Assembly (NCBI RefSeq): GCF_003952005.1
Contig: NZ_QXGJ01000014.1
Coordinates: 1 to 58,816, forward strand
Direction of reading: 5' to 3'
From: Bifidobacterium callimiconis
GTDB taxonomy: Bacteria; Actinomycetota; Actinomycetes; Actinomycetales; Bifidobacteriaceae
DNA: 58,816 nt
Shown here: piece by piece, positions 1 through 8,900 of the stretch
Position numbering within the stretch: the first letter of the stretch is position 1
How the letters are laid out: each line of letters opens with the position of its first letter
Position numbers and translations under genes: made by a program
Notes under the pieces: generated by a model
The model's database searches: none
What the model was told of the DNA's origin: nothing
Seen by the model: only the letters and a program-made list of their open reading frames with translations

Positions 1-172
1 CCCCATACCCCAGCACCCCACCGGAAATCGGTGAACAGAGCGAATCCGGACGATGAACAGTGAGCGAATCCCCCACGAAGCCCCTCCCCCGCTCCACAGG
101 CACGCGAAATACTGGAATCGGAAACGTGCCGAACACGGCAATCGTCAACGTCGCCGAGAGGAGTCACTGGGG

Positions 173-1525
173 ATGCACCGGCTGATCATACGAATGATGG
201 CGGCGGGCTTCGGAATCCTGCTTTCACTGTGGATGCTGTGGGAGGCGGTCTACGATCTGCTCAGGCCGGCCTTCTACGCCTGGATGAAAAACACGGTCGG
301 CGACATCGGCGCGATCGTCATCTTTCTCGCGCTGCTGTGCTTCTGTCTGTACAAGCTCGCCACGTATATCATGCTGCTGCGCGAGGGGCCACGCACGGCG
401 CACGGCATAATCTGGGAGTACAAGAAAACGCAGACCAAGGACTCCGATGGCGACACCGTGACGCACGTGACGCACACCATGCGTCTGGACGACGGTGAGA
501 TTCTGTACAGCCTCGAACGGATTCCGCAGTCGGCGTTCCGAGACGGCATGATGTGGGACAAGTTCATCACGCCGGGCACGTACGTGATCATGACGTGGTA
601 TGAGAAGCCGTTCATCTGCGTGGCGCTGCGCCCCGATCCGGAGCATCCCGTGCCGGCCACGGCCGACGAACGGCATCGGATCGCCGACCCCACCTGGGAT
701 CCGGAGCTAGACCGGAAGCTGGACGAGACGATGGACCGGGCGTTCGCGTCGGCGGGAAACAATGACGGCAGCGGCACGGACAATGCCGACGGCGCATCCA
801 ACACGGCTGACACTCAGCATGCCGAAGACAACAGCTCCGAACCGCCCAAACCGACGATCAGAACACTCAATCCCAAGCCGTTCAGAATCTTCAACATCAT
901 ACTCGCGGTCGTCATGCTGGGCATCATCGCCATGCTGATCATTCAAGCGGCCAATTCCTTACCATTCGGCAGGCAGGGCGTGTACAAGAACATGTCACTG
1001 GGGCTGGTCTTCGCATGCATCGTCGTGTGGATACTGGTGCACGCGACCGGCAGACGCATGCTGCTGCGTCGCCTTAGCAAGCGGACAACGGTCCTGGAAC
1101 AGGACACGGGGGAACGCGTTCCGTTGCCGAAGGACGAGATCGATACCGAGATACGTGACAATGGAATACGGCATCCGATCTGGACGATCATCGTGGCCAT
1201 ATTCGCCGTGATGATGCTGATCGGCCCCATACAGACGGCAATCGCCGGGCCGCAGACCGTGCCCGTCACCTATCAGGGCGTGGAGCATCGCGAGGAGACC
1301 GACGAGGATGATGGTTCCATCACCATCTACGCCGACTTCCATTTCCGCACGGAAAACGGGAGGACTCTCACCATCACCACCGACTGGGATCAGCGCACCA
1401 CGATCGAGCAGCAGGCGGGGCAGGAGGGACGTCATCTTTTGCTCACCTATTGGGGCAATGACCAGAACAGCTTCGACCGCGTTCTCATCTTCGACAACGC
1501 CAAGGCGGATCCGAAATACGAGTGA
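173..1525 (+). CDS. Multi-pass membrane protein of unknown function
   Basis: I do not recognise this family. The product (about 450 aa) has roughly five hydrophobic segments. Two lie near the N terminus (starting LIIRMMAAGFG and IGAIVIFLALL), two in the middle (starting FNIILAVVMLG and MSLGLVFACIV) and one near the C terminus (starting IWTIIVAIFAV). Two soluble, beta-rich-looking stretches follow the membrane pairs, so the protein looks like a duplicated TM-pair plus domain. A hydrophilic linker rich in N, D, G, S and T joins the halves. I chose the ATG at 173 because AGGAG sits 9 bases upstream. An in-frame ATG at 53 would add 40 Arg/His-rich residues but has no clear ribosome site. A 22-bp tandem repeat begins directly after the stop. 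Confidence 0.8.
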   Translation: MHRLIIRMMAAGFGILLSLWMLWEAVYDLLRPAFYAWMKNTVGDIGAIVIFLALLCFCLYKLATYIMLLREGPRTAHGIIWEYKKTQTKDSDGDTVTHVTHTMRLDDGEILYSLERIPQSAFRDGMMWDKFITPGTYVIMTWYEKPFICVALRPDPEHPVPATADERHRIADPTWDPELDRKLDETMDRAFASAGNNDGSGTDNADGASNTADTQHAEDNSSEPPKPTIRTLNPKPFRIFNIILAVVMLGIIAMLIIQAANSLPFGRQGVYKNMSLGLVFACIVVWILVHATGRRMLLRRLSKRTTVLEQDTGERVPLPKDEIDTEIRDNGIRHPIWTIIVAIFAVMMLIGPIQTAIAGPQTVPVTYQGVEHREETDEDDGSITIYADFHFRTENGRTLTITTDWDQRTTIEQQAGQEGRHLLLTYWGNDQNSFDRVLIFDNAKADPKYE

Positions 1526-1527
1526 AC

Positions 1528-1636
1528 GCAAAGGGTGATTCGGCGATTGCGAAGGGTGATTCGTGTGATTGCGAAGGGCGATTCGTGTGATTGCGAAGGG
1601 CGATTCGTGTGATTGCGAAGGGCGATTCGTGTGATT
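1528..1636. repeat. 22-bp tandem repeat, five units
   Basis: Five head-to-tail units lie at 1528-1548 (21 bp), 1549-1570, 1571-1592, 1593-1614 and 1615-1636, with core GAAGGGCGATTCGTGTGA. The last three are identical. The array starts two bases after the stop codon of the membrane protein gene. Reading frames across it give repetitive peptides and are not genes. Confidence 0.95.
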
Positions 1637-1729
1637 GCGGACGCGCCTCATCATGACCGCAATTCATGAATCCAAGGCCTTCGCGGAGCCTGGCGAACGC
1701 AGCCACCCGGAGCAGCCCGCATAACGCGC

Positions 1730-1921
1730 AATCTCCAAGTTCTGAAGTGATTTGGCCACGTTGCAACCACCAATCTCCAAGTTCTGAAGTATCAAATCAT
1801 CAAAACCGAAGTACAACCGTTGGAATTGCAGCGTCCATACATTGAATATCCGTCATCGTCACTTCAGAATTTGGAGATTGATGTCTGCAATGCTCCGAAA
1901 TAACTTCAGAACTCGAAGATT
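1730..1921. repeat. Mirrored set of four 19-bp repeats with 42-bp phasing
   Basis: AATCTCCAAGTTCTGAAGT occurs at 1730 and again at 1772. Its inverted, slightly diverged form (ACTTCAGAATTTGGAGATT, ACTTCAGAACTCGAAGATT) occurs at 1861 and 1903. Both pairs are spaced exactly 42 bp, so the 192-bp block is symmetric about a less conserved centre. I see no gene between 1526 and 2139. Confidence 0.9.
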
Positions 1922-2082
1922 ACCGCCCCGGCCGGCCGCCACATGATTATTTTCACCGCGAAAACCCATCACGCGGGAAATCTGCAAAGAATTAAGGAAT
2001 GAAGAACAAGGAACAGGACACGGACGCCGTTGGCCGCATCTTCTTCGCTGATTGGAAATGAGTTGCAATACTGCGCAATGCT

Positions 2083-2133
2083 GGAATCGTTATGATTCCG
2101 AAGCGATCGTTCATGATTCGCAGGAGGCGAATC
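2083..2133 (-). terminator. Two consecutive stem-loops after the 41-codon gene
   Basis: Read on the minus strand, the small gene is followed by GATTCGC-N5-GCGAATC (2115-2133) and then GGAATC-N5-GATTCC (2083-2099). Both stems are perfect. There is no long T run, so termination is inferred from position. Confidence 0.45.
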
Positions 2134-2139
2134 GACGAA

Positions 2140-2265
2140 TCACTTCTCCTCGTCGAGCTGACGAGCGACGTAGGCCATGGTCTTCAGGGTCTCACCGTTC
2201 ACGTAGTCGCTGGCGGCGAAATCGGACATTGCCAGACCAAGAGACATCATCTTACCGAACTTCAT
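2140..2265 (-). CDS. Small protein of 41 residues, function unknown
   Basis: The open frame starts MKFGKMMSLGLAMSDF and ends RQLDEEK. It is not recognised. Support is stronger than for a chance frame: TAAGGAGAAG lies just upstream of the ATG, and a consensus-like promoter lies about 70 bp further up (TTGCCA, 17 bp, TATAGT). Codon choice favours GGT, CTG, AAG, GAG and CGT, and two stem-loops follow the stop. The N-terminal third is amphipathic with three Met and two Lys, and the C terminus is acidic; there is no cleavable signal peptide. It could be a regulatory or membrane-associated small protein, or a peptide precursor. It stands alone, transcribed in the same direction as the SNF2 gene upstream of it. 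Confidence 0.72.
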   Translation of the reverse strand: MKFGKMMSLGLAMSDFAASDYVNGETLKTMAYVARQLDEEK

Positions 2266-2303
2266 TTTTTCTTCTCCTTATACGTTGTATATGGTTGCTG
2301 CAA

Positions 2304-2320
2304 TTGGAATCGATTTCCAA
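2304..2320. promoter_or_regulatory. Inverted repeat in the leader of the small gene
   Basis: TTGGAA-N5-TTCCAA forms a 17-bp inverted repeat between the predicted start of transcription and the ribosome binding site of the 41-codon gene. It could be an operator, or a leader hairpin in the mRNA. Confidence 0.4.
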
Positions 2321-2332
2321 CTGACATCTGCG

Positions 2333-2361
2333 ACTATAAGAACCTGATTATCACATGGCAA
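2333..2361 (-). promoter_or_regulatory. Promoter of the 41-codon gene
   Basis: On the minus strand, TTGCCA (2356-2361) and TATAGT (2333-2338) are separated by 17 bp. This close match to sigma-70-type consensus predicts a leader of about 60 nt. Confidence 0.6.
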
Positions 2362-2627
2362 CAATTTTCCATCTGTTGCATACGAACTTCATGAAAAACG
2401 TTATGCAGGTCACGTTTGGAACCTTCAAATACCGGGGAATGTAATCCAGATCACGTTTGCGAATCGGTGCCAATAATCATGAACCTCGTGAGCAGGAATG
2501 GAAATCCCAGACCAAGGAACGGTGGAACAGTGGAGCGGCGAAATAACAAAATAACCGAATATGACTGAAGAACACCGCACAAACGAAATCTTCAGCCATA
2601 TTCGCCAAATGTGTCCAATGACGGCCG

Positions 2628-5600
2628 TCATCCCAGCAAACGAAGCAGATCGTCCTTGGTGAGGGAGCCGATGGCGTTGCCGCCGGTGGATGCGGCGTCG
2701 ACGAACCGGGCGGCAAGATCGGTTTTGGTGCGCTGCAGGTTCAGGATGCGTTCCTCGATCGTGTCCTTGGCCACGATCTGGTACACGTTCACATCCTGCG
2801 TCTGTCCGATGCGATGCGCGCGGTCGGTGGCCTGGTTCTGCGCCGCGGCGTTCCACCACGGGTCGGCATGCACCACCACGCATGCGCCGGTGAGATTGAG
2901 GCCCGTGTTGCCGGCTTTGAGCGAGATGAGGAAGACGGGCGTGTCATCGCGGTTGAATGCGTCGACCAGCTCGAGGCGCTTGCGTTTGGGCGTGGCGCCG
3001 GTGATCACGTCATAGTCGACGCCGTCGGCGCGCAATCGCTCGGCGATAAGGTCGAGATAACTGGTGAACTGCGAGAAGATCAGCATCTTGCGGCCGGCGT
3101 CGCGGCAGCTCGACACCAGCTCCTCGATGGCGTCGAGCTTCGCAGAACTGGGTTTTGTGGTTTTTCTCGGCTTCGCGGCCTTGGTCACGGCCCGGGAACC
3201 CCTCTCCGACCGGGATACCGCAGGCTCTGTAGCCGGCGTACCGTCGGCATTGACCACAAAACTCGAGGTTCGCTCACCAGACGAGGACTCCGAAGCGGAT
3301 TCCACGACCTCGTCCCGCTCACCGAACGCCAGCCGCGGATCACAGCACACCTGCCGCAACCGGGTCAGCTGCGCCAGCACCTGGATCTTGGACTCGTTGA
3401 AATCCTTGTCCTTCTGCCTCGTGAGCGTGTCACGAAGCCGCTGCTCAAGCGCCGCGTACAGCCGTCGCTGCTCGCCGGCAAGCTGCACGGTGATCACGTT
3501 CTCGATCTTGTCGGGCAGGTCCGCGAGCACGTCGGCCTTGAGTCTGCGCAGAATGAACGGCCCGACGAACGCCTGCAGCTTGCCCTGCGCGTTCTCGTCG
3601 CCCGCAAGGATCGGCATTTCGAACCGTTCGCGGAAGTGCGCGTACGAACCAAGCATGCCGGGCATCAGAAAGTCGAAGATGCTCCACAGTTCGCTCAGCC
3701 GGTTCTCGATCGGCGTGCCGGTGAGCGCGAACCGATGCCGCGCATGAATCGACCGCACTGCCTGCGATGCCTTGGTGGCGTGGTTCTTCACGTACTGCGC
3801 CTCGTCGAGCGTCATCACATCGAAGTCGATTCCGTCGTATTCGGCGATGTCGCGGCGCAGCAGGTCGTATGACGTGATGAGTACGTCGTAGTCGCCGCGT
3901 TTTGCCGCTTCGATCATCGACCGGCGTGCGGCCTTGGTGCCGGCGACCGCCACCACACGCAGTTCAGGCGCGAATCTGCCGCATTCGGCAAGCCAGTTGT
4001 AAACCAACGACGCCGGGCAGACGATCAGATTGACATTGACGCTGACATTGACGCTGACATTGGGCTTGGCACCGCCATCAACAGCGTTGACATTGCCAAT
4101 GCCGGAGTCGACACCACCAGCGTCGCCTCCGACGGCCTCAGCATTATCGACATCTGCACCGTCGACGTGGGCCGACCGTCCATCGCCTGCAACCAGACCT
4201 TCCCCGGCACTCGTTCCGGCACTCCCCCGCCCATGCCGCGACACCAGCAACGACAGCATCTGCACGGTCTTGCCCAAACCCATCTCATCGGCCAGAATCC
4301 CGCCGAATCCCTTGTCGCACACCGCACTCAGCCATCGGAAGCCCTCCACCTGATACGGACGCAGCACACCCGCAAGCGACGCGGGAACCGTATACGTGGA
4401 CGGGTCGATCACGCGCAGACCATCCAGATACGCCGTGAAACTCGCGCTCTTGTCGTCGTCATCGGCCTGATGGTCGAGGTAATACGCCTCATAGGCCGGC
4501 ACTTCCAGCGTCCCCGCATCCAAACTGGCGGCGGGCACGCCAAGATCGGCGGCGACCTCGTCGACCGCACTCGCGTCCACGTCACGGATATCAACGAACG
4601 CGCCGGTGGACAGGCGATGGAACCGCCGCCTACGACGGTAACTGTTCAGCAGGGCCGGCACATCCTTGGGATCGATCTCGTCGGCGATGGGCGAAATACG
4701 CACCAGATCGGATGCTACGGACAGGCCGATGCGAATCGTGGGCCGCGGCGCGGCGGTCAGCCCGTCGAACGCGGGCGTGGAGAACACCTCGCCGAGCCCG
4801 CGCAGTACCGGCAGTCCTTCGGTGAGCAACCGGTAGATGGCGTCGTCGTCGGATTCGGGGATGCGCGCCACCACGTCGTCGGGCTGCGGGAAGTAGTGCA
4901 GCACGGCCTCCACGGCCAGCCGTTCGGTGTTGGGGTCACGCGTCGCGTCGCCCGGCGCGATGCCGGCGAACACGTGGAACCGCTGGTCGCCGTACCGCGC
5001 CTGCACGTCGCAGCTGATGCCGTCGCGGTCGCGATCCAGATAGATTTCGATCACGCAGGGCAGGCGTTTGCGCCGCAGCAGGTCGCTCGGCAGTTCGGCC
5101 GGAATGCCGTGCGTGGAGGTCGTGCCGTCCGCGTTCACGGTCACGCTCGTGCCCAGATACGGCAGAACCGTGCGGCCGAACATGTCCAGATCATCGCGGC
5201 TCAGGAATAGTCCATGATCGGCGTCGTTGCACAGAATGGACAGCATGTCGAAGTCCTTGACGAACTGCGCGCTGCACTTGCGGAATACCGGACGGTAGGT
5301 TTCGGCGGTCTGCCGCACGACGACGTAGGCCGCGTTCCGCCCCTCCACCAGCAGGTCGAAATACGTGGTGTGGTCGATCACATAGCCGTCGCCGGAATCG
5401 GCCTCGCGCACGGTGATGCCTGGATCCGGATCACCGTCGATCACGGCGACGTCGATTGCCTCACGGAACGACGAGGAGGCCGGAGAGGAAGCTGACGTCG
5501 AACCGAACGAATCGACGGGAATATAGTCGATGTGCTCCCTGGAATCGAGATAGATGTCCAACAGTTCGACAACCTCGTCGGCGACCAGATCCATCTCACC

Positions 5601-6665
5601 CAACGTGGGTTTGCGCCGGTAATAGTAGCTGTCGTACGACTCGTAGATACCAAGCGCGGTACGGATGGCGAGCGCTTGCGTGAGCATGTCGAGCAGTTGT
5701 CGGGAACGGTCGTCGAACGAGTCGCGCGTGTGCACGAATCCGAGTTTCTTGCCGTAGTAGAGGTAGTCGCCGTGCTGGATGGCGTTCAGCATGGCGCGAA
5801 TGTTCTTCACCGTGTATTCGACGCCGCTGCGGGGGATGCGGATCCGCAGTTTCAGACGCCATCCGTCGTTGGATGGGTGCAGACAGGGGCGCAGGTTCAC
5901 GCTGCCGATGGGCATGTGACGGCTGGCATCGACGGTGCCCTGTGAGCCTGCCGAACCGGCCGTGCCTGCCGCGTCGCCGTTGGATTCGGCGAGCGCGCTG
6001 ACTTGTTTGAGCAGGTTCAGCCGCTGTTCGTGCGCGCGCAGTGCCGTCTCGTGTTCCCGCTGGCGCATGTAGAGCTGCAGCAGTCGTGAGGTGTGATGCG
6101 TTTTCGTCTGCGTGGGGTCGCCGATCTGGGTGAACGTCTGCGGATGATCGTTGTATTGCATGATCAGCGCAACCACGTGTTTGCAGATTTTGCTGTAGAC
6201 CCCGTAAGCGGGGCAGGTGCAGGCAGAGTCGGTCAGCTCGTGCGTGGTTTCGTCGATGGCGGCGTGCACGGCGTAGTCGTCGCGGCCGCTGGCGTTGCTG
6301 TGGACGAGCGCGGAGATGACGGTGTCGCCGTCGGCGTCGACGTCGCAGCGCAGACTATGCATGCGCCCGCTGGTGATGACGTCGTAGGCGCGGTAGAAGG
6401 CGGTGCCGCCGAGATCGCGCAGTTCATATTCGGGAACGGCGTCGGACTGGTGGCCGTAGGCGGGAGAATCGACGTCGGCGGAATGCACGGTATTCGCGGC
6501 GTTCGCGTAATCGTTGTATTCGTCGTCGTAATAGCCGTCGTCATCACTCAGACTGCCGCCGAAACTGCCACCGAAACTGCCGCCACCGGAGGCGCTTCCG
6601 AAGTTGCCGCCGGGATTGCCGCCGGAACCGCGCCCATATACGTCCGATCGCCAGTTCATGCGCAC
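2628..6665 (-). CDS. SNF2-family helicase with SWIM zinc finger
   Basis: Predicted dsDNA-translocating ATPase of the SNF2/RapA group, 1345 aa, cytoplasmic. A Gly/Asp/Tyr-rich disordered N terminus of about 80 residues is followed by a SWIM zinc finger (CTCPAYGVYSKICKHVV, near residues 148-166). A long middle region precedes the helicase core. Walker A is ADEMGLGKT, motif II is LDEAQ, and the C-lobe motif is GLNLTGACVVVHADPWWN, followed by DRAHRIGQ. A low-complexity insert of roughly 70 residues, rich in G, A, D, V and N, separates motif I from the next helicase strand. SWIM-SNF2 proteins are common in Actinobacteria, but their substrates are poorly defined. The ATG at 6665 fits the upstream space; ATG 6659 is equally possible. 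Confidence 0.93.
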   Translation of the reverse strand: MRMNWRSDVYGRGSGGNPGGNFGSASGGGSFGGSFGGSLSDDDGYYDDEYNDYANAANTVHSADVDSPAYGHQSDAVPEYELRDLGGTAFYRAYDVITSGRMHSLRCDVDADGDTVISALVHSNASGRDDYAVHAAIDETTHELTDSACTCPAYGVYSKICKHVVALIMQYNDHPQTFTQIGDPTQTKTHHTSRLLQLYMRQREHETALRAHEQRLNLLKQVSALAESNGDAAGTAGSAGSQGTVDASRHMPIGSVNLRPCLHPSNDGWRLKLRIRIPRSGVEYTVKNIRAMLNAIQHGDYLYYGKKLGFVHTRDSFDDRSRQLLDMLTQALAIRTALGIYESYDSYYYRRKPTLGEMDLVADEVVELLDIYLDSREHIDYIPVDSFGSTSASSPASSSFREAIDVAVIDGDPDPGITVREADSGDGYVIDHTTYFDLLVEGRNAAYVVVRQTAETYRPVFRKCSAQFVKDFDMLSILCNDADHGLFLSRDDLDMFGRTVLPYLGTSVTVNADGTTSTHGIPAELPSDLLRRKRLPCVIEIYLDRDRDGISCDVQARYGDQRFHVFAGIAPGDATRDPNTERLAVEAVLHYFPQPDDVVARIPESDDDAIYRLLTEGLPVLRGLGEVFSTPAFDGLTAAPRPTIRIGLSVASDLVRISPIADEIDPKDVPALLNSYRRRRRFHRLSTGAFVDIRDVDASAVDEVAADLGVPAASLDAGTLEVPAYEAYYLDHQADDDDKSASFTAYLDGLRVIDPSTYTVPASLAGVLRPYQVEGFRWLSAVCDKGFGGILADEMGLGKTVQMLSLLVSRHGRGSAGTSAGEGLVAGDGRSAHVDGADVDNAEAVGGDAGGVDSGIGNVNAVDGGAKPNVSVNVSVNVNLIVCPASLVYNWLAECGRFAPELRVVAVAGTKAARRSMIEAAKRGDYDVLITSYDLLRRDIAEYDGIDFDVMTLDEAQYVKNHATKASQAVRSIHARHRFALTGTPIENRLSELWSIFDFLMPGMLGSYAHFRERFEMPILAGDENAQGKLQAFVGPFILRRLKADVLADLPDKIENVITVQLAGEQRRLYAALEQRLRDTLTRQKDKDFNESKIQVLAQLTRLRQVCCDPRLAFGERDEVVESASESSSGERTSSFVVNADGTPATEPAVSRSERGSRAVTKAAKPRKTTKPSSAKLDAIEELVSSCRDAGRKMLIFSQFTSYLDLIAERLRADGVDYDVITGATPKRKRLELVDAFNRDDTPVFLISLKAGNTGLNLTGACVVVHADPWWNAAAQNQATDRAHRIGQTQDVNVYQIVAKDTIEERILNLQRTKTDLAARFVDAASTGGNAIGSLTKDDLLRLLG

Positions 6666-6846
6666 GCCCTCCGATCAGTCCGATCCATTTGTTTTGACCA
6701 TATCAATCCGATCGTATCGAATCGCCGAATGACGACGATGGGCGGAAACCACCGGCGGATGCGCGATGACGAATCACGCGGAGACCTCGCACTCCGGTCT
6801 TGGGTATATCGGGTATATCGGGGCGGCGGAGACGGCGACGATACGG

Positions 6847-7521
6847 TCAGATGCGCGGCAGGGACTGGAGGAAACGGTAGACGTCGGTGAGTTCGGCGTC
6901 GCACACGTCGTGGCGCATGCCGAGGTAGGCGCGCTCCTCCACGTTGGCGAACGTGGCGAGCGAGGCACGGATCGCGGACTTCTGCTCTTCGGGGATCTGC
7001 TGGTCGAGGCTGCCGTAGCCGAGGAATACCTTGGGACGACGGGTCGGTTCGGCGAATCGTACCTGCGCGTCGTGGAACGACGGGGCGAACAGCACGGCCG
7101 CGGCGAACATATCGGGATGGTCGGCGAGGATGCGGTACGCGAGATATCCGCCCTGGGAGAAGCCGACGAGCACCTTGCGGCGGCCTTTGAGCGCCGACGA
7201 GTCGAGCATGCCGACGACCTGGTCGCCGATGGCGGAGCACTGCGACTGGATCTGCATGTCGTCCCAGTCGGTGCTGTTGTACCAGGCGTGACCGCCGAGA
7301 TACTGACGATGAATGGGGCCCTGCACGGAGATGTAGTCGCAGCCGGGATCCACCGCGGTGATGATGCGGACCATTTCATGCTCGTCGTTGCCGTAGCCGT
7401 GGAACATCACGTATACGATGTCGCTGGTCGCGCCGTTCTGCGGCACGATCTGTCCGGTAACGGGCTCGACGGGGGTTCCCGCCGGTTCCGTGGTCAAGCT
7501 GGCCAGCATATTCAACTGCAT
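6847..7521 (-). CDS. Alpha/beta hydrolase, phospholipase/carboxylesterase type
   Basis: Cytoplasmic serine hydrolase of about 224 aa. The nucleophile elbow GFSQGGYLAYR, the early MFHGYGNDEHEMV oxyanion region and a late GMRHDVCDAEL segment supplying the His resemble the carboxylesterase/phospholipase family (COG0400). The Asp of the triad probably lies in LGYGSLDQQIP. The frame is open to an ATG at 7569. I prefer the ATG at 7521 because AAGGGTG lies about 8 bases upstream and the extra residues are charged and not family-like. The gene is monocistronic, and its natural substrate cannot be read from sequence. Confidence 0.85.
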   Translation of the reverse strand: MQLNMLASLTTEPAGTPVEPVTGQIVPQNGATSDIVYVMFHGYGNDEHEMVRIITAVDPGCDYISVQGPIHRQYLGGHAWYNSTDWDDMQIQSQCSAIGDQVVGMLDSSALKGRRKVLVGFSQGGYLAYRILADHPDMFAAAVLFAPSFHDAQVRFAEPTRRPKVFLGYGSLDQQIPEEQKSAIRASLATFANVEERAYLGMRHDVCDAELTDVYRFLQSLPRI

Positions 7522-7782
7522 GTCGTCATCACCCTTTTCCCTCTCGTCGTCGTGACCGATCCGGCTCACGACGCCAACCTACAATACTATCCACATCCTG
7601 CGCATCGCTCACACCCCCTGCGCTGATTGCCTTGAGGGGCGGAGACGTGCATCCCTCATCGTAGGACGGAACGGACCATGAGGAATCCTGTTGCACTGGT
7701 TTTGCAAAATCCCGCGGCCGCTACGACTCACGCCATGGCGAAAACGGCATGAGGTTGCTACAATGGCTACTCGTTGCTTTTC

Positions 7783-7859
7783 GGCCCCGTAGCTCAGTTG
7801 GATAGAGCAACTGACTTCTAATCTGTAGGTCGCCGGTTCGAACCCGGCCGGGGTCACCA
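7783..7859 (+). tRNA. tRNA-Arg (anticodon TCT)
   Basis: A full cloverleaf can be drawn. The acceptor stem is GGCCCCG/CGGGGTC, the D arm GCTC..GAGC, the anticodon loop CTTCTAA and the T arm GCCGG-TTCGAAC-CCGGC, followed by discriminator A and an encoded CCA. The anticodon TCT reads AGA. The anticodon stem has one T-T mismatch. Confidence 0.97.
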
Positions 7860-7864
7860 CCAAG

Positions 7865-7890
7865 CCCTTGAAACCACTAGGTTTCAGGGG
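7865..7890 (+). terminator. Stem-loop just 3' of tRNA-Arg
   Basis: CCCTTGAAACC and GGTTTCAGGGG pair through 11 positions (one G-U) around an ACTA loop, six bases after the tRNA. There is no strong T run; it is a probable terminator or processing hairpin. I see no gene from here to 8067. Confidence 0.6.
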
Positions 7891-8067
7891 CCTCGTCATC
7901 TTGGGAATTCAATGACTTGGGCCTGATCGGGCCTCTTCGTCCCTGATCTGTCCCCGATGAACGTCAGCATCATCTCACCACCCCGGACACGATGGGACAC
8001 GATTACGGCCTGCCGGCAGCCGGAATCGTCTCGTTCGCCGTTACAGACGGCGACTACAGTGGCGGTC

Positions 8068-8694
8068 ATGACCGATGAACGTCCCGAGGATTTGGCGGCG
8101 CTGCATAAGCCCGCCAAACGTCATGATGAAAAGACCGTTGCCGGCGAGCACCGTCGTATGCGTCGCGCCGACCGCGAGGTGACCGATATCGCTCAGATGC
8201 TTGATATCGTGCGGCACTGCGACGTGGTGCATGTGTCGTATGTGGACGCCGAAGGGCTGACGATCGTGCCGATGAACTTCGGATTCACATACGACGCCGA
8301 AAAGCTCGATGACGACACCGGCACCCCCGTCGACACCGGCATGTTAACCCTCTACATGCATTCCGCGCCAGAGGGTCGCAAGTACGACGCGATGCTCGCG
8401 GCCGGCAATGCTCTGCCGGTGGCGTTCGAGATGAACACGGATCGGGAGATCATCGAGGGACGTACGTGGTGCAATTGGGGCGAGGCGTTCAAGTCGGTGA
8501 TCGGCAACGGTACGGCAAGTATCGTGACCGACGTGGATGAGAAGATCCGTGGTCTGCAGCTGCTCATGGAGCAGCAGATGGGCACTGCGGACATTCCGTT
8601 CACCCCGCAGCAGGCGGCGAGCGTGGCCGTGTGGAAGATCGAGTCGACGCGATTCACCGCGAAGATTCACGCCAAGCCTCATAAACGCCATTAG
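8068..8694 (+). CDS. Pyridoxamine 5'-phosphate oxidase-related FMN-binding protein
   Basis: A 208-aa soluble protein of the FMN-binding split-barrel class (the PNPOx-related, NimA-like group). RRADREVTDIAQMLDIV is followed by the first barrel strands VVHVSYVDAEGLTIVPMNFGF. Strands with MLTLYMHSAPEGRKYDAM and VAFEMNTD then lead to SVIGNGTASIVTD, the usual order in this family. Such proteins bind flavin or related cofactors and often reduce small molecules; the substrate is unknown. The frame opens at 7957, but I chose ATG 8068 because the N terminus then matches the family. Its ribosome site is weak, and a TACAGT hexamer close by suggests a short or absent leader. The stop codon abuts an 81-bp palindromic element. 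Confidence 0.82.
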   Translation: MTDERPEDLAALHKPAKRHDEKTVAGEHRRMRRADREVTDIAQMLDIVRHCDVVHVSYVDAEGLTIVPMNFGFTYDAEKLDDDTGTPVDTGMLTLYMHSAPEGRKYDAMLAAGNALPVAFEMNTDREIIEGRTWCNWGEAFKSVIGNGTASIVTDVDEKIRGLQLLMEQQMGTADIPFTPQQAASVAVWKIESTRFTAKIHAKPHKRH

Positions 8695-8774
8695 CGGTTC
8701 ACAAATCGAAAATATACAACCAATCCCGTTGAAATATCACCACGTTTTACGGGTTTCTTCGATTTGTGAACCGC
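8694..8774. repeat. 81-bp palindromic element, copy 1
   Basis: Perfect 17-bp terminal inverted repeats (GCGGTTCACAAATCGAA and its complement) enclose a 47-bp AT-rich centre. The element starts on the last base of the preceding stop codon and could fold into a long hairpin at the mRNA 3' end. Confidence 0.9.
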
Positions 8775-8900
8775 AATTCCACCATTCTTCAGATTCAAGA
8801 ACCACAACACGCACAGAATCGAACATATCCTCGGAATTTTTGAAAGAATCCGAATAAAAAGCACCAATAGGGAACGTTTACGGACAACGCCTCAGAAGAA

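Noticed and set aside
7609..7899. Minus-strand frame containing PAGFEPATYRLEVS over the tRNA
   Set aside because: This is the familiar false protein produced by the antisense of a tRNA gene; the tRNA-Arg explains the sequence.
7783..8067. Possible phage attachment site at tRNA-Arg
   Set aside because: No integrase, no second copy of the tRNA 3' end and no phage genes are present within the window.
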